A stretch of 48,605 nucleotides of DNA from Pseudomonadota bacterium (GCA_021816925.1 JAKAWQ010000022.1:1-48605); one strand, 5' to 3'; shown: positions 9,783-19,517, counted from the first letter of the stretch. Program-made: numbers and translations. The notes: a model not told the origin generated them from the sequence alone.

Positions 9783-10859
9783 TCAGCGCAAGGGGAGTTC
9801 GCGGGCCATGATGGCTGCCGTCGCCTGATCGACCAGCTCGGCGATGATCTCTGCCACCGGCTGGACTGCGTTGACCATGCCGACGGACTGTCCGGCCATC
9901 ATCGAACCGTGCTCGACATCACCCTCCACCACGGCGCGGCGCAGAGCGCCGGCCCAGAAATGCTCGATCTCGAGCTGCGCCTCCTGGCGCGTGAGTTCCC
10001 CGGAATCGAAACGGGCGAGCGTGATGCGCTGGTGCTCGAGGAAGCGCTCCGTCCCGGCGTTGGCAAGGCCGCGCACGGGGATGACGGGAAAGCGCGGGTC
10101 GAGCTGGATCGAGGGCACGGCGTCGCGTGCCGCGGCGCGCACGAACGCCTGCTTGAAGCGTGGATGGGCGATCGACTCTTCTGCGGCGGCGAAGCGGGTG
10201 CCGAGCTGCGCTCCCGCCGCGCCCATCTCGAGGAAGGCGAGGATCGCCTCGCCGCGACCGAGACCGCCGGCGACGAACACCGGGATTTCTGAGATGTGGG
10301 GCAAGATCTCCTGGGCGAGCACGGTGAGCGAAACCGGCCCGATATGTCCGCCTGCTTCCGAGCCCTCGATGATCAGCGCATCGGCCCCGGCCTTGGCCAG
10401 ACGACGGGCAAAGACAAGCGCAGGGGCGAAGCAGATGAGCTTCGCCCCTCCCTCCTTCACCAGGCTCGCGGTGCGCACGTGCGGTACCCCGCCGGCCAGA
10501 ACCACGTGTGTCACGCCCATCTTGAGAGAGACGCGGATCAGCGCCTCGAGCTCGGGGTGCATGGTGATGAGATTGACACCGAACGGACGGTCGGTCAGCG
10601 CCTGGGTGGCGGCAATCTCGGCGGCGAGCCGGTCGGGGCTCATCGAGCCGCAGGCGATCACGCCAAATCCCCCGGCGTTGGAGATGGCAGCCACCAGGTG
10701 ACGCTCGCTCACCCACGTCATCGCGCCGCCGAGGATGCCGACCTCGCAGCCGAGGAAGCGGGCGCCGCGCGTCCAGAGCGCATCCAACCGCGCGCGGGCC
10801 AGCGCTTGGCGGGGTTCGGGGGCGGTGATGTCAGGCGGCATCGAGGCCGTAAGCGGCAT
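9783..10859 (-). CDS. nitronate monooxygenase / FMN-dependent TIM-barrel dioxygenase family protein
   Basis: The 358-residue (beta/alpha)8 flavoprotein has the family marks GCEVGILGGAMTWVS, AGGFGVIACGSMSP, the active-site motif GGHIG (170-174, His172) and PVFVAGGLGRGEAI with FLEMGAAGAQLGTRF for FMN phosphate binding. Members oxidise nitronates or, as FabK relatives, reduce enoyl-ACP; sequence alone does not decide. The GTG/ATG region has two candidates: ATG at 10859, inside the lysC 3' end, and ATG at 10841, which leaves an 11-base overlap and starts MPPDITAPEPRQ. Either way it is translationally coupled to lysC. Confidence 0.85.
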   Translation of the reverse strand: MPLTASMPPDITAPEPRQALARARLDALWTRGARFLGCEVGILGGAMTWVSERHLVAAISNAGGFGVIACGSMSPDRLAAEIAATQALTDRPFGVNLITMHPELEALIRVSLKMGVTHVVLAGGVPHVRTASLVKEGGAKLICFAPALVFARRLAKAGADALIIEGSEAGGHIGPVSLTVLAQEILPHISEIPVFVAGGLGRGEAILAFLEMGAAGAQLGTRFAAAEESIAHPRFKQAFVRAAARDAVPSIQLDPRFPVIPVRGLANAGTERFLEHQRITLARFDSGELTRQEAQLEIEHFWAGALRRAVVEGDVEHGSMMAGQSVGMVNAVQPVAEIIAELVDQATAAIMARELPLR

Positions 10860-12048
10860 GCAGCGCGCGCACGGCCAGCTCGGTATATTCGGCCCCGATC
10901 AGCACGCTCACCTTGATCTCGCTCGTCGAGATCACCTGGATGTTGATTGCCTTCTCGGCCAGCGTTCGGAACATCGTGCTGGCGACGCCGGCATGGCTGC
11001 GCATGCCGACACCGACGACGCTGATCTTGGCAACGTCCGAATCGGCGGCGATCTCGGCGTAGCCGATCGCCTCGCGCGCATCGGACAGGAGCTGGCGGGC
11101 GCGCGGCAGATCCGCCTTGCCGAGGGTGAAGGTGAGGTCGGTCGTGCCGTCGGCGGCGACGTTCTGCACGATCATGTCCACATTCACGTTGGCCGCGGCG
11201 AGCGGGCCGAACAACGCGGCGGCGATGCCCGGCCGATCCGGCACACGGCGTACGGTGATCTTCGCTTCGTCGCGCGAATAGGCAATTCCGGCGACCACAG
11301 GCTGTTCCACGATCTCGTCCTCGTCCACCACAAGCGTTCCGGGGTCATCGCTGAAGCTCGAGAGCACCTGCAGCCTGACCCGCTCCTTCATCGCGAGTTC
11401 GACACTGCGCGTCTGCAGTACCTTTGTGCCTACCGACGCGAGCTCGAGCATCTCTTCGTAGGTGATCCTAGCAAGTTTGCGCGCCTTCGCAACGATCCTG
11501 GGATCCGTCGTATAGACCCCGTCGACATCCGTATAGATATCGCAACGATCGGCACGAAGCGCGGCCGCCAGCGCGACCGCGGAGGTATCCGAACCGCCGC
11601 GGCCGAGGGTGGTGACGCGGCCGTCGGGGCCGAGGCCTTGGAAGCCGGTGACCACCGGCACCTGGCCGCCGGCCATCCGCCGGAGAAGCTCTACCCCTTC
11701 GATGCTCCGGATGCGGGCGGCGCCGTGCGCAGCATCGGTTGCGATCGGGATCTGCCAGCCCTGCCAGGAGCGCGCCTCCACGCCCGCGGCCTGCAGCGCG
11801 ATCGCAAGCAGGCCGGCCGTAACCTGCTCGCCCGTCGCGACCACTGCGTCGTATTCGCGGGCGTCGTGCAGGGGCGAGAGAAGCTGGCACCAGCCGATGA
11901 GTTCGTTCGTGACCCCGGCCATGGCCGAGACCACGACGGCGGTCTGATGGCCGGCCTCGACCTCGCGCGCCACGCGGCGGGCGACGGCGCGGATACGGTC
12001 GAGGTCGGCGACGGACGTGCCGCCGAATTTCATTACGATGCGGGACAT
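10831..12048 (-). CDS. lysC: aspartate kinase
   Basis: The 405-residue monofunctional aspartokinase phosphorylates aspartate at the head of lysine, threonine and methionine synthesis. The N-terminal kinase begins MSRIVMKFGGTSVAD (ATP site KFGGTS). GLGPDGRVTTLGRGGSDTSA is the substrate-binding loop and DVDGVYTTDPRI is also conserved. Two C-terminal ACT domains (VRRVPDRPGIAAALFG and VVGVGMRSHAGVASTMF) imply feedback control by lysine and/or threonine. The ATG at 12048 has GAGGAG immediately upstream. It is divergent from ubiG across about 210 bases, a common alphaproteobacterial layout. Confidence 0.97.
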   Translation of the reverse strand: MSRIVMKFGGTSVADLDRIRAVARRVAREVEAGHQTAVVVSAMAGVTNELIGWCQLLSPLHDAREYDAVVATGEQVTAGLLAIALQAAGVEARSWQGWQIPIATDAAHGAARIRSIEGVELLRRMAGGQVPVVTGFQGLGPDGRVTTLGRGGSDTSAVALAAALRADRCDIYTDVDGVYTTDPRIVAKARKLARITYEEMLELASVGTKVLQTRSVELAMKERVRLQVLSSFSDDPGTLVVDEDEIVEQPVVAGIAYSRDEAKITVRRVPDRPGIAAALFGPLAAANVNVDMIVQNVAADGTTDLTFTLGKADLPRARQLLSDAREAIGYAEIAADSDVAKISVVGVGMRSHAGVASTMFRTLAEKAINIQVISTSEIKVSVLIGAEYTELAVRALHAAYGLDAA

Positions 12049-12256
12049 GCTCCTCTGCCAGACCGCGATCGCCGTTGGTGGTATCACCGAAGGCGTCGAT
12101 CGCCGCCTCAAATGAATGTTCCGGGCCGCACGGGCGCGGCGTTTCCGCCGCGATCGGGGCCCAGCCGTCCGAGGCCGGTTGTCGGCCGGAAGGCGGCCGC
12201 ACACATACTGGGGGGCGCCGGAGCGGGCAACAGGCCAAAGGGGGCAACAGAAAGGG

Positions 12257-12967
12257 ATGCAGCGCACGAGCGCGGATGCGGCGGAGATCGCCCGGTTCGA
12301 TCGGCTGGCCGCGGAATGGTGGAACCCGGTAGGGCCGATGCGCCCGCTGCATCGGATGAATGCGCTGCGCGTGGGCTGGATTGCCGGGCGCGCTCGGCGG
12401 CATTTCCCGGAGGCGGAAGGTCCCACGGTACTCGATGTCGGCTGCGGCGCTGGGCTTGCCTCGGAGGCGCTGGCGCGGCAGGGCTTTTCCGTTCTCGGCA
12501 TCGATCCATCCGCGCGCCTGATCGCGGCCGCCGAGGCCCACGCGGCGGGCAGCACGCTTCCGCTCCGCTATCGCCTGGCCGTGCCGGAGGCGCTGGCGGC
12601 GGAAGGGGCGCATTTTCACATGATCACGGCGCTCGAGGTCATCGAGCATGTCGCCGAGCCGGCCTCGTTCGTGGCCACGCTCTCCTCGCTTCTCGCCCCC
12701 GGCGGATCGCTGTTCCTCTCGACCATCAACCGCACGTTGAAATCCCTGATCGTGGCCAAGCTCGGGGCGGAGTACGTGCTGCGGCTCCTGCCCGCCGGCA
12801 CGCACGACTGGCGCCGGTTCATCGCGCCCGCCAAAATGGACCGGCTGCTCGCCGGAGCGGGGTTGCGGCTTGCCGAGATCGCCGGAATGGCCTTCGACCC
12901 CTTGACCGGCATCTGGCGGGAGAGCCGCGACCTCTCGGTCAATTACATTCTGATGGCGGAAGGCTGA
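12257..12967 (+). CDS. ubiG: ubiquinone biosynthesis O-methyltransferase
   Basis: The 236-residue class I SAM methyltransferase performs the two O-methylations in ubiquinone synthesis. It shows FDRLAAEWWNPVGPMRPLHRMN, the family-specific N-terminus, then the SAM motif VLDVGCGAG (58-66), EVIEHV, and LSTINRTLKS with GTHDWRRFI near the C-terminus. The ATG at 12257 begins the conserved region; the frame upstream is open but unlike the family. A ubiquinone pathway fits with the aerobic oxidase genes in the same window. Confidence 0.95.
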   Translation: MQRTSADAAEIARFDRLAAEWWNPVGPMRPLHRMNALRVGWIAGRARRHFPEAEGPTVLDVGCGAGLASEALARQGFSVLGIDPSARLIAAAEAHAAGSTLPLRYRLAVPEALAAEGAHFHMITALEVIEHVAEPASFVATLSSLLAPGGSLFLSTINRTLKSLIVAKLGAEYVLRLLPAGTHDWRRFIAPAKMDRLLAGAGLRLAEIAGMAFDPLTGIWRESRDLSVNYILMAEG

Positions 12968-13378
12968 GCGTGGGTGGTCGGGGGCCTGGGGCGGGTTGCG
13001 CGACCTTCCGGCCGCGGCCCGCTACACGGTGAGCAGCCGATGTAGGAGATCGTGGTCGCCGCGCTTTCGGGTCGCACCTCCGGTCGGGCTACGCCCTCCC
13101 TGTGTCGCAACCCAAAAGCGCATCACATCCACCAACCAACCCCGGCAGGACGCCACTTATTCTTCCGCGCGAAGTTGTTCAGACAACCGAAGCCAGCCCT
13201 CCTCCATATGGCACGGCAGAGGTTCCCGACCAAAGGGTTGCAGATCTTCAAACGGCCCGACGCCTTCCCACGCACCGCCGCGGGCTGACGCTGGCGGGCC
13301 GACGATGCGCCTGCCAACGTGCCGCCCATTCACCGGCGAACCCGCCGGTTCGGAAGGAAGCGCGCTTCGTTTCCTGCT
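12968..13378. other. intergenic stretch without a convincing gene
   Basis: About 410 bases separate the convergent ends of ubiG and the GH17-GT2 gene. Short open frames exist on both strands, but none has a recognisable domain, a good ribosome binding site or a plausible start. The segment at about 13120-13270 looks less GC-biased than its surroundings and could be the residue of a lost gene or element; I cannot identify it. Confidence 0.4.
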
Positions 13379-16066
13379 TCAGTCGCCCGACATGAGCTTG
13401 GCGCCGGCGGCCGGCAGGAGCGCGGGCAGTGGCGCGAGGCTTCGGCGCGGTGCGGGCAGCGCGGCCACCACCGAGAGCGATACCGCGGCGAGATAGGGGA
13501 GGGACTGGGTGAAGAGGATGAGGCACCAGAGTTTCACCTCCCAGGTCGCGAGATCGTGCACGGCGCCGACGCCGATCATCGCCGCCCAGGTGAGGAGGAG
13601 GAGGAGAAACTCCTCGCGCGCCATCGCGAGCCCTTGCACGAGGGCGGGGGCGTCTTTCATCTTCGGCGTGCGCAGGAACGGCGCCCGGTTCGTCGCCAGC
13701 CCCTTCAGCACCGCCTTGCCAATGGTGTGGGAGAGGGCGAGCCCGGCCACCGCGGCGCCGAGCCGGTCGGCAAGGCGGCAGGGCACGCGGCTCCGGTAGA
13801 GCACCAGCAGCTCTGCAAGCTTGAAGACGAAGAGGCCGAGCGAAGGCAGCATGAAGAGGATGATCGGGAACTCGATCTCTTTCGGTTCCACGATCAATCC
13901 GACCGACCAGGCGAGCCCCATCAGCAGGAAGAGAAGGCCGAGGCCGTCGCCGAGCCAAGGGAGCCAGCCGGTCAGGAAGTGCCAGCGCTGGCCGAGGGTA
14001 AGTCCGCGCTCGAAGGGCGAGAGCAGGGCGCGCCAGTGCGCGCGGGTGATGCGCATGGCGCCGTAGGCCCAGCGGCAGCGCTGTTTGCGATAGGCGGAGA
14101 AGTCATCGGGCATCAGGCCGCGGCCGAAGCTTTCCTTCGCATAGACCGCCTTCCAGCCGGCCTGCATCAGCCTGAGCCCGAGCTCGGAATCCTCGGTGAT
14201 GCACCATTCGGCCCAGGCGCCGGCGCGCGCGATCGCGGCGCGGCGGATGAGCGTCATGGTGCCGTGCTGGATGATGGCGTTGCGCTCATTGCGAGTGACC
14301 ATGCCGATGCGGAAGAAGCCGGCATATTCCCAGAACATCAATCGCTTGAAGAGTGATCCGTCATTATCGCGGTAATCCTGAGGGGATTGCGTGAAACCGA
14401 CCGCGGGATCGGCGAAGGCGGGCACCATCGAACGGAGCCAGTCTGGCGAGACGACATAGTCGGAGTCGATCACGCCAATGATCTCCGCATCCGGTGTCGT
14501 TTCGCGGAGGGCGAAATTGAGCGCGCCCGCCTTAAAACCCGGCCAGCGGCCGAGATGGAAGAAGCGGAAGCGCGGACCGAGCCTCGCGCAGTGCTCGGCG
14601 ACCGGCTCCCAGAGCCGTGGATCAGCGGTGTTGTTGTCGATCACCAGCACCTCGAAGTCGGGGTAGTCGAGCAGGGCGAGTGCATCGAGCGTCTGGCGCA
14701 CCATCTGCGGTGGCTCGTTGCAGATCGGCACATGCAGAGAGACCTTGGGAAGCGAGGTGCCGAGCGGAGCGGGCCGCGGCACGTAGCGGCGGCGAAGCCG
14801 GCGAGAGAAGAGTGTTTCGGCGATGGTGAAGGCATTCGCGAGCACCAGGAAGAGAAGGAGCGCTTGGCCGGCGATGAGCGTGGCCCAGACGGCGGTCGCG
14901 GTGCCCGAGAGGTATTTGCCGGCCATGGCCTGGATGACGGCGGCGAGGGTGGCGGCAAGGAGCTCGGAGACGCTCGCGACGAGGAGCTTGCCCGGCAGGC
15001 GGAGGTCCGGCCGACGCCAGAGGAGGAGCCCGGCGAAGAGGATGCCGGCCGTGACGGCGCCTCCGGCCCAGCGCGGCCAGTCGGGATGTTCCCACACTGG
15101 GCCGGCCAGCGGCCATTTCGGCTGCCGCCCAAGCGTGTCCATTCCCCAATAGCCGGCAGCACGGCCCTCGAAGCTTGTTTTCCAGGGCTGGTCGAACGCT
15201 TCCATCACGAAATAATCGAGATGCTCGCGGGCCGCGACGAGGAAGAAGCGGCGCAGGAATTCGGCCTGGTTGATGCGGCTGGCGACGGCGGCGTCGATCG
15301 TCACGCCGTTCGAAGGCCAGCCGATCTCGCCGATCACCACCCGCTTGCCGGGGAAGGCCGCCTGGACCTCGGCGAGCTTCGAGAGTGTGAACTGCAACGC
15401 ATCGCCGATCGGCACCCCTTCCCAGTAGGGCAGGAGGTGGACGGTGATGAAATCGACCGCTTTGGCGAGCTCCGGATGGTGCAGCCAGACGTGCCAGGGT
15501 TCGGCGGTCGAGACCGGGACGTGCACGGCTTTGCGGACCTGATCGATGTACGCGATCAGCTCTGCGGGCGTAAGGTCGCGGCGCAGGATGGTCTCGTTGC
15601 CGACCATCACCGCCTGCACGTTCGCGTTCGCGTTGGTGATGCGGATCAGGCGGGAGATCTCGGCCTCGTTCGCGCGCGGATGGCGGTCGAGCCAGGCACC
15701 GAGCGTGATCGAGAGCGGCAGGCCGCGGGCGAGGCGAGGGATCTCACCCTGCACGCCGGCAACGGTGTACGTGCGGATCTGGCGCGTCATCCGGGCGGCG
15801 AGGCGGAGATCGGAGCGCACTTGCGCGGCTGAGGGAAAGACCTCGGTTTCCGGGCTTTGTCCTTGACGGAAGGGGGAAAAGGCGAGGCCGCCGATTTCTC
15901 CTTGATAACTCGGGGGAAATGCCGGGCGATTGCTTGTCCACCAGATCAGGCAGGCGATGCCGGAGGCGAGCACGAGTGCCAGCAGCGTCGTCGGGTGGAG
16001 AACTGCCGGCCTGGCCCGCGTTTCGGGCGCAGTTCGGACGTCGGATGCAACGTCGGAGACGATCAT
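13379..16066 (-). CDS. GH17-GT2 beta-glucan synthase (NdvB-like)
   Basis: The 895-residue membrane protein fuses two enzymes. A membrane anchor (about 25-43) leads to a GH17 domain with VGNE (Glu158), HLLPYWEGV and VIGEIGWPS (Glu247). Hydrophobic helices (about 333-420) precede a processive family 2 glycosyltransferase: VPICNEPP, the DSD motif (534-536), TED (624-626) and the QRCRW motif (662-666). C-terminal helices follow. This is the layout of NdvB proteins, which polymerise UDP-glucose in the inner membrane into beta-1,3-glucan that the periplasmic GH17 domain branches or cyclises. The ATG at 16066 precedes the anchor; the open frame beyond it is antisense to the next gene. Cyclic product is inferred from the family. 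Confidence 0.9.
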   Translation of the reverse strand: MIVSDVASDVRTAPETRARPAVLHPTTLLALVLASGIACLIWWTSNRPAFPPSYQGEIGGLAFSPFRQGQSPETEVFPSAAQVRSDLRLAARMTRQIRTYTVAGVQGEIPRLARGLPLSITLGAWLDRHPRANEAEISRLIRITNANANVQAVMVGNETILRRDLTPAELIAYIDQVRKAVHVPVSTAEPWHVWLHHPELAKAVDFITVHLLPYWEGVPIGDALQFTLSKLAEVQAAFPGKRVVIGEIGWPSNGVTIDAAVASRINQAEFLRRFFLVAAREHLDYFVMEAFDQPWKTSFEGRAAGYWGMDTLGRQPKWPLAGPVWEHPDWPRWAGGAVTAGILFAGLLLWRRPDLRLPGKLLVASVSELLAATLAAVIQAMAGKYLSGTATAVWATLIAGQALLLFLVLANAFTIAETLFSRRLRRRYVPRPAPLGTSLPKVSLHVPICNEPPQMVRQTLDALALLDYPDFEVLVIDNNTADPRLWEPVAEHCARLGPRFRFFHLGRWPGFKAGALNFALRETTPDAEIIGVIDSDYVVSPDWLRSMVPAFADPAVGFTQSPQDYRDNDGSLFKRLMFWEYAGFFRIGMVTRNERNAIIQHGTMTLIRRAAIARAGAWAEWCITEDSELGLRLMQAGWKAVYAKESFGRGLMPDDFSAYRKQRCRWAYGAMRITRAHWRALLSPFERGLTLGQRWHFLTGWLPWLGDGLGLLFLLMGLAWSVGLIVEPKEIEFPIILFMLPSLGLFVFKLAELLVLYRSRVPCRLADRLGAAVAGLALSHTIGKAVLKGLATNRAPFLRTPKMKDAPALVQGLAMAREEFLLLLLTWAAMIGVGAVHDLATWEVKLWCLILFTQSLPYLAAVSLSVVAALPAPRRSLAPLPALLPAAGAKLMSGD

Positions 16067-16255
16067 CGCGGGGTGGTTCCGGGCGGCGGACGGGAGATCC
16101 GTTGCTGCGCGGGAAGGAAACGGTTCACTGCGGCACGGCCCCGGCCTGAATATGGCAAAAACAAGGAATTTGATGCCTTTGCTGCGAGGGCCAGGGAGCA
16201 CAGGAAACGCCAGCCGCGCTAAACTCGGGCGCCCGCATGGGAGGGCGGGTGCCCG

Positions 16256-17587
16256 ATGGCGATGCTGTTCGAGACGTTGTTCGTGCTGTTCCTCATTCTG
16301 GTGAACGGCCTTTTCGCGATGAGCGAACTGGCGCTCGTCTCCGCAAGGCGGGCGAGGCTTGCCGCGCTCGCGCAGAGGGGTGTGAGGGGGGCGGCGCTGG
16401 CGCGGCGGCTGGTCGAGGAACCGCAGAGCTATCTGCCCACGGTGCAGGTCGGGATTACGCTGGTCGGCATCCTGACCGGCGTGTTCGGCGGTGCGCAGAT
16501 CGCCGATCAGGTGACGCTCTGGCTCGCCTCCCTGCCCGTGCTCCGCCCGGCCGCGGCGCCTTTGGCGCTCGCGCTCGTGGTGGTGGTGATCACCTACCTC
16601 ACGCTGGTCATCGGCGAGCTGGTGCCGAAGCAGCTTGCGCTCCGCCGCGCGGAGCCGATTGCGGCGTGGGTGGCGGCGCCGCTGGCTGCTCTCGCCCGTG
16701 TAGCGGCGCCGCTGGTGTGGCTGCTCGGCGCCTCCACGACGCTGGTGCTCCGCGTGTTCGGCTTGCCGCGCGGGGGTGTTCCGGCGGTGAGCGAGGAGGA
16801 GCTGAAGGCGCTCTTGGCCGAGGGCGCGCGGGCGGGCGTGCTGGAAGCGGAGGAGCGGCAAATGATCGAGCGCGTGCTCCGGCTTGCCGACAAGAAGGTG
16901 CGCGCGATCATGACACCGCGCACCGAGATCGCCTGGCTCGATCGGGCCGATCCGCCGGCCGAGCTGCGTGCGACGCTCAAGGCGAGCCCACACGGGCGGT
17001 TCGTGGTGGGTGATGGCTCGGTGGACAACGTGATCGGCGTGGTGCTGGCCAAGGACCTGCTGGATCGGCTGCTCGAGGGCGCGCCGCTCGCGCTCGGCCC
17101 GCTGATTCGCCAGCCGATCGTGGTGCCGGACACGGTTTCGGCGCTGGATGCGATGGATCGGCTGCGCGCGGATCCGCTGGGGTTGGCGCTGGTCATGGAT
17201 GAATACGGCAGCTTCGAAGGCGTGGTGACGGCGAGCGACGTGCTGGAGGCGATCGTCGGGGAGGCGGCCGAGACGGTTCCGCCGGCGAGCACGGGCGCGG
17301 CAGCGGCCGAGGGCGTGCTGGTGTTCGACGGGCTGATGCCGGTGGATGAGCTGAAGGCGCGGCTGGTGCTGCCCGACCTGCCGGTGAAGGGGAGCTATCA
17401 CACGCTCGGTGGCTTCGTGCTGGCGCTGCTCAGGCGCGTGCCACAGGCGGGGGACCGGGTCGTGTTCGGCGGCTGGCGCTTCGAGGTTATCGAGATGGAC
17501 GGGCGCCGTGTGGCACGGGTGCAGATCGCGCCGGAGCCTCTGGATGCGCCGCCAACGCCGGCGGTGCCGGTGAGCGGGCCCTCATGA
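16256..17587 (+). CDS. CNNM/CorC-type membrane protein with CBS pair (hemolysin family)
   Basis: The 443-residue protein has an N-terminal DUF21/CNNM membrane domain (helices about 5-25, 60-80, 95-125 and 140-165), with MSELALVSARRARL and GELVPKQLALRRAE as family signatures. A CBS domain pair follows (about 215-335: IMTPRTEIAWLD and VVTASDVLEAIVGE). The C-terminal CorC_HlyC domain contains VPVKGSYHTLGGFVL-like sequence (here LPVKGSYHTLGGFVLALL). Homologues are linked to Mg2+/Co2+ efflux or ion homeostasis; the old hemolysin name is not supported here. The start may be ATG 16256 or ATG 16262. Confidence 0.9.
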   Translation: MAMLFETLFVLFLILVNGLFAMSELALVSARRARLAALAQRGVRGAALARRLVEEPQSYLPTVQVGITLVGILTGVFGGAQIADQVTLWLASLPVLRPAAAPLALALVVVVITYLTLVIGELVPKQLALRRAEPIAAWVAAPLAALARVAAPLVWLLGASTTLVLRVFGLPRGGVPAVSEEELKALLAEGARAGVLEAEERQMIERVLRLADKKVRAIMTPRTEIAWLDRADPPAELRATLKASPHGRFVVGDGSVDNVIGVVLAKDLLDRLLEGAPLALGPLIRQPIVVPDTVSALDAMDRLRADPLGLALVMDEYGSFEGVVTASDVLEAIVGEAAETVPPASTGAAAAEGVLVFDGLMPVDELKARLVLPDLPVKGSYHTLGGFVLALLRRVPQAGDRVVFGGWRFEVIEMDGRRVARVQIAPEPLDAPPTPAVPVSGPS

Positions 17588-17701
17588 GAGGCGGCGGGCG
17601 CGGCTCGAGCGATTTCAGCCAGGCTCAAGACGCTCTGCTTCGTTTGCCCGAGTGGATTGACGCGCTCCGCTTGGGGCCTTGGGATCGCTTCGTGATTCCG
17701 G

Positions 17702-18829
17702 TCAAGCGCGATCCGCTCTCGTGGCGAACGCGCGATCGAGCGTGATGCCGATCCCGGGCCGATCGAGCGGCACCGGGGCGAAGCCGTCGCGCGGCGCGGG
17801 CAGCGGCGGGCGCGGGAGGGCGGCGAAGAGGGGGGATTCATCCCATTGCAGTTCCAGCCTGTCGAGGATGGGTGCAGCGGCCGAGAGCTGCAGGCTTGCT
17901 GCGTGCGCCACAGGGCCCGAGGGGTTGTGCGGCGAGAAGGCGATGCCGGCGACCGCCATGCGCTCGGCAAGCCGCAGCATTTCGGTGAGGCCGCCTGAGT
18001 ATTTGATGTCGGGCATCATCACGTCGTAGGCGCCGGCGTCGATGAAGGGGGCGAAGGCGGCAAGGCGTACGAGCTTTTCTCCGCCGGCGAGGCGAAGGCC
18101 GTGGCGATGGGCGAGCGCACGCAGGGCGGAGATCGTGGGGATGGTCTCGGGCGTCTCGGGCAGCGGACATTCGAACCAGACGACACCGAGCGCGGCGCAT
18201 TCGGCGAGCACGGCAGCGGCCGCAGCGGCGTCGAAGCGCCAGTGGCAATCGACCATGAGTTCGATCTCGGGGCCGATCGCCGCGCGCACCGCGGCGATCC
18301 GGTTGAGGCCGGGGGCGGCAGCGGCGCGCGCCTCGCCGCGCGCGCGGGCGGGTTCGTCCACCTCGTCGAAGGGGGCAATCTTGACAGCGCGAAATCCAGC
18401 CGCTGCGGCGGTGGCGGCGCTTCGAGCGAAAGAAGCGGGCGAGCGTTCACGCGTGCGGCGATTGACGTTCGCGTAGAGGGGTACCGCCGTGCGGCGCGCC
18501 CCGCCGAGCGCGGTGGCAAGCGGAACGCCGGCGCGGCGCGCTGCGACGTCCCAGAGCGCCTGATCGAGCGCGCAATGGAGGGCGGCCCCGGCGAGACCGG
18601 CGAGCGGCGCCTCCGCGGCCAGCGAGGCGGGATCGGCCCCGGAGAGCGCGAGGGCGCGGCGCTCGAGCTCGGGAAAGCCCGCGGCGAGCCGCGCCTCTTC
18701 CCCAGGGAGCGTGGCCTCGCCAAGGCCTGACAAGCCGGCTTCGGTGGTGAGCGTGAGGAAGGCCCAACAGGTCGCCGGGGTAGCCTGAACGAAATCGAGC
18801 GCGAGGTTGCGGACGCGATCCAGCCTCAC
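17702..18829 (-). CDS. mandelate racemase/muconate lactonizing enzyme family (galactonate dehydratase-like)
   Basis: The 375-residue enolase-superfamily enzyme has the capping domain (1-115) and a TIM barrel with the metal and acid/base set Asp194-Cys-His196, Glu220, Glu251 and His301 (in SPHNPSGP). The DxH pair and GGEK motif resemble acid-sugar dehydratases of the D-galactonate type more than muconate cycloisomerase. The start is GTG at 18829, whose GTGA overlaps the stop of the GntR gene, so the regulator and enzyme are co-translated. The context (split UxaA-type hydro-lyase across the promoter region) supports dehydration of an acid sugar or related hydroxy acid. The substrate is unknown. 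Confidence 0.85.
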   Translation of the reverse strand: MRLDRVRNLALDFVQATPATCWAFLTLTTEAGLSGLGEATLPGEEARLAAGFPELERRALALSGADPASLAAEAPLAGLAGAALHCALDQALWDVAARRAGVPLATALGGARRTAVPLYANVNRRTRERSPASFARSAATAAAAGFRAVKIAPFDEVDEPARARGEARAAAAPGLNRIAAVRAAIGPEIELMVDCHWRFDAAAAAAVLAECAALGVVWFECPLPETPETIPTISALRALAHRHGLRLAGGEKLVRLAAFAPFIDAGAYDVMMPDIKYSGGLTEMLRLAERMAVAGIAFSPHNPSGPVAHAASLQLSAAAPILDRLELQWDESPLFAALPRPPLPAPRDGFAPVPLDRPGIGITLDRAFATRADRA

Positions 18830-19476
18830 GAAGCCCCCGCGTTGCGGTCGGCCATGCGGGAGAGGAGATCGTTCCGGGCCTTGAGCACGTGCGCGCCCAT
18901 CAACACGCCGGCGGCCTCGACGTCGCGCGCGGCGAGGGCGCGGATCAGGTGGCGGTGGTCGCTGATGACGCCGGGCAGGCGCTCCGGCCCGAAGCCGACG
19001 CTATGCCAAAGCCCCTGGAGCAGGATCCAGTGTTGATCGAGGATGGTGGCCGCCTCGGGGTTGCGCGCGGCGTGGTTGATCGCTTCGTGCAGCGCGCGGT
19101 TGGAGGCGAGCGCGGCCGCATAGTCCGAGGCGGCGGCCTCGGCTTCGAGCCGCGTCTCGATCATTTCGATTTCGGCGACGACGGAGGCGCTGGCGTACTG
19201 GGCGGCGCGGCGCACCAGCATCACCTCGAGCGCGCTACGGGTGGCGAACAGGTTCTCCACGAACGCGATATCGACACGGCGGACGCGCGCGCCGCGGCCG
19301 GGCGCGAACTCGATCAGGTTTTCCCCGGCAAGCTGGCGCAGCGCCTCGCGGACCGGCATGTGGCTGCCGCCATAGCGGCTGGCCAGCTCGTCGATAGTGA
19401 TGCGCGTGCCGAAGGGGAGCCTGCCGGTTGCGATATCACCGAGGATGCGGCTGCGGACTGTGTGCGAGCGCTGCAT
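18826..19476 (-). CDS. GntR-family transcriptional regulator, FCD subfamily
   Basis: The 216-residue regulator has an N-terminal winged helix (about 5-70; MPVREALRQLAGENLIEF is the recognition and wing region) and an alpha-helical FCD ligand-binding domain (about 80-205). The conserved residues include ALASNRALHEAINHAARNP and DHRHLIRALAARD, with histidines that normally bind a metal for carboxylate ligands. It heads a leftward two-gene operon with the enolase and is divergent from the permease/UxaA operon. Two TTGATCAA palindromes in the shared intergenic region are its probable operators. Confidence 0.9.
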   Translation of the reverse strand: MQRSHTVRSRILGDIATGRLPFGTRITIDELASRYGGSHMPVREALRQLAGENLIEFAPGRGARVRRVDIAFVENLFATRSALEVMLVRRAAQYASASVVAEIEMIETRLEAEAAASDYAAALASNRALHEAINHAARNPEAATILDQHWILLQGLWHSVGFGPERLPGVISDHRHLIRALAARDVEAAGVLMGAHVLKARNDLLSRMADRNAGAS

Positions 19477-19517
19477 TCGGGACCCGTGCGGGGATGCTCC
19501 TGGGGTTTCAAGGAACC

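Noticed and set aside
16067-17401. 445-codon N-terminal extension of the GH17-GT2 gene
   Set aside because: It is antisense to the CNNM/CBS gene, His/Arg-rich without domains, and the natural start with membrane anchor is at 16066.
17584-17745. 53-codon frame whose ATG overlaps the stop of the CNNM gene
   Set aside because: The overlap is tempting, but the frame runs into the 3' end of the convergent enolase gene, has no motif and no clear ribosome binding site of its own.
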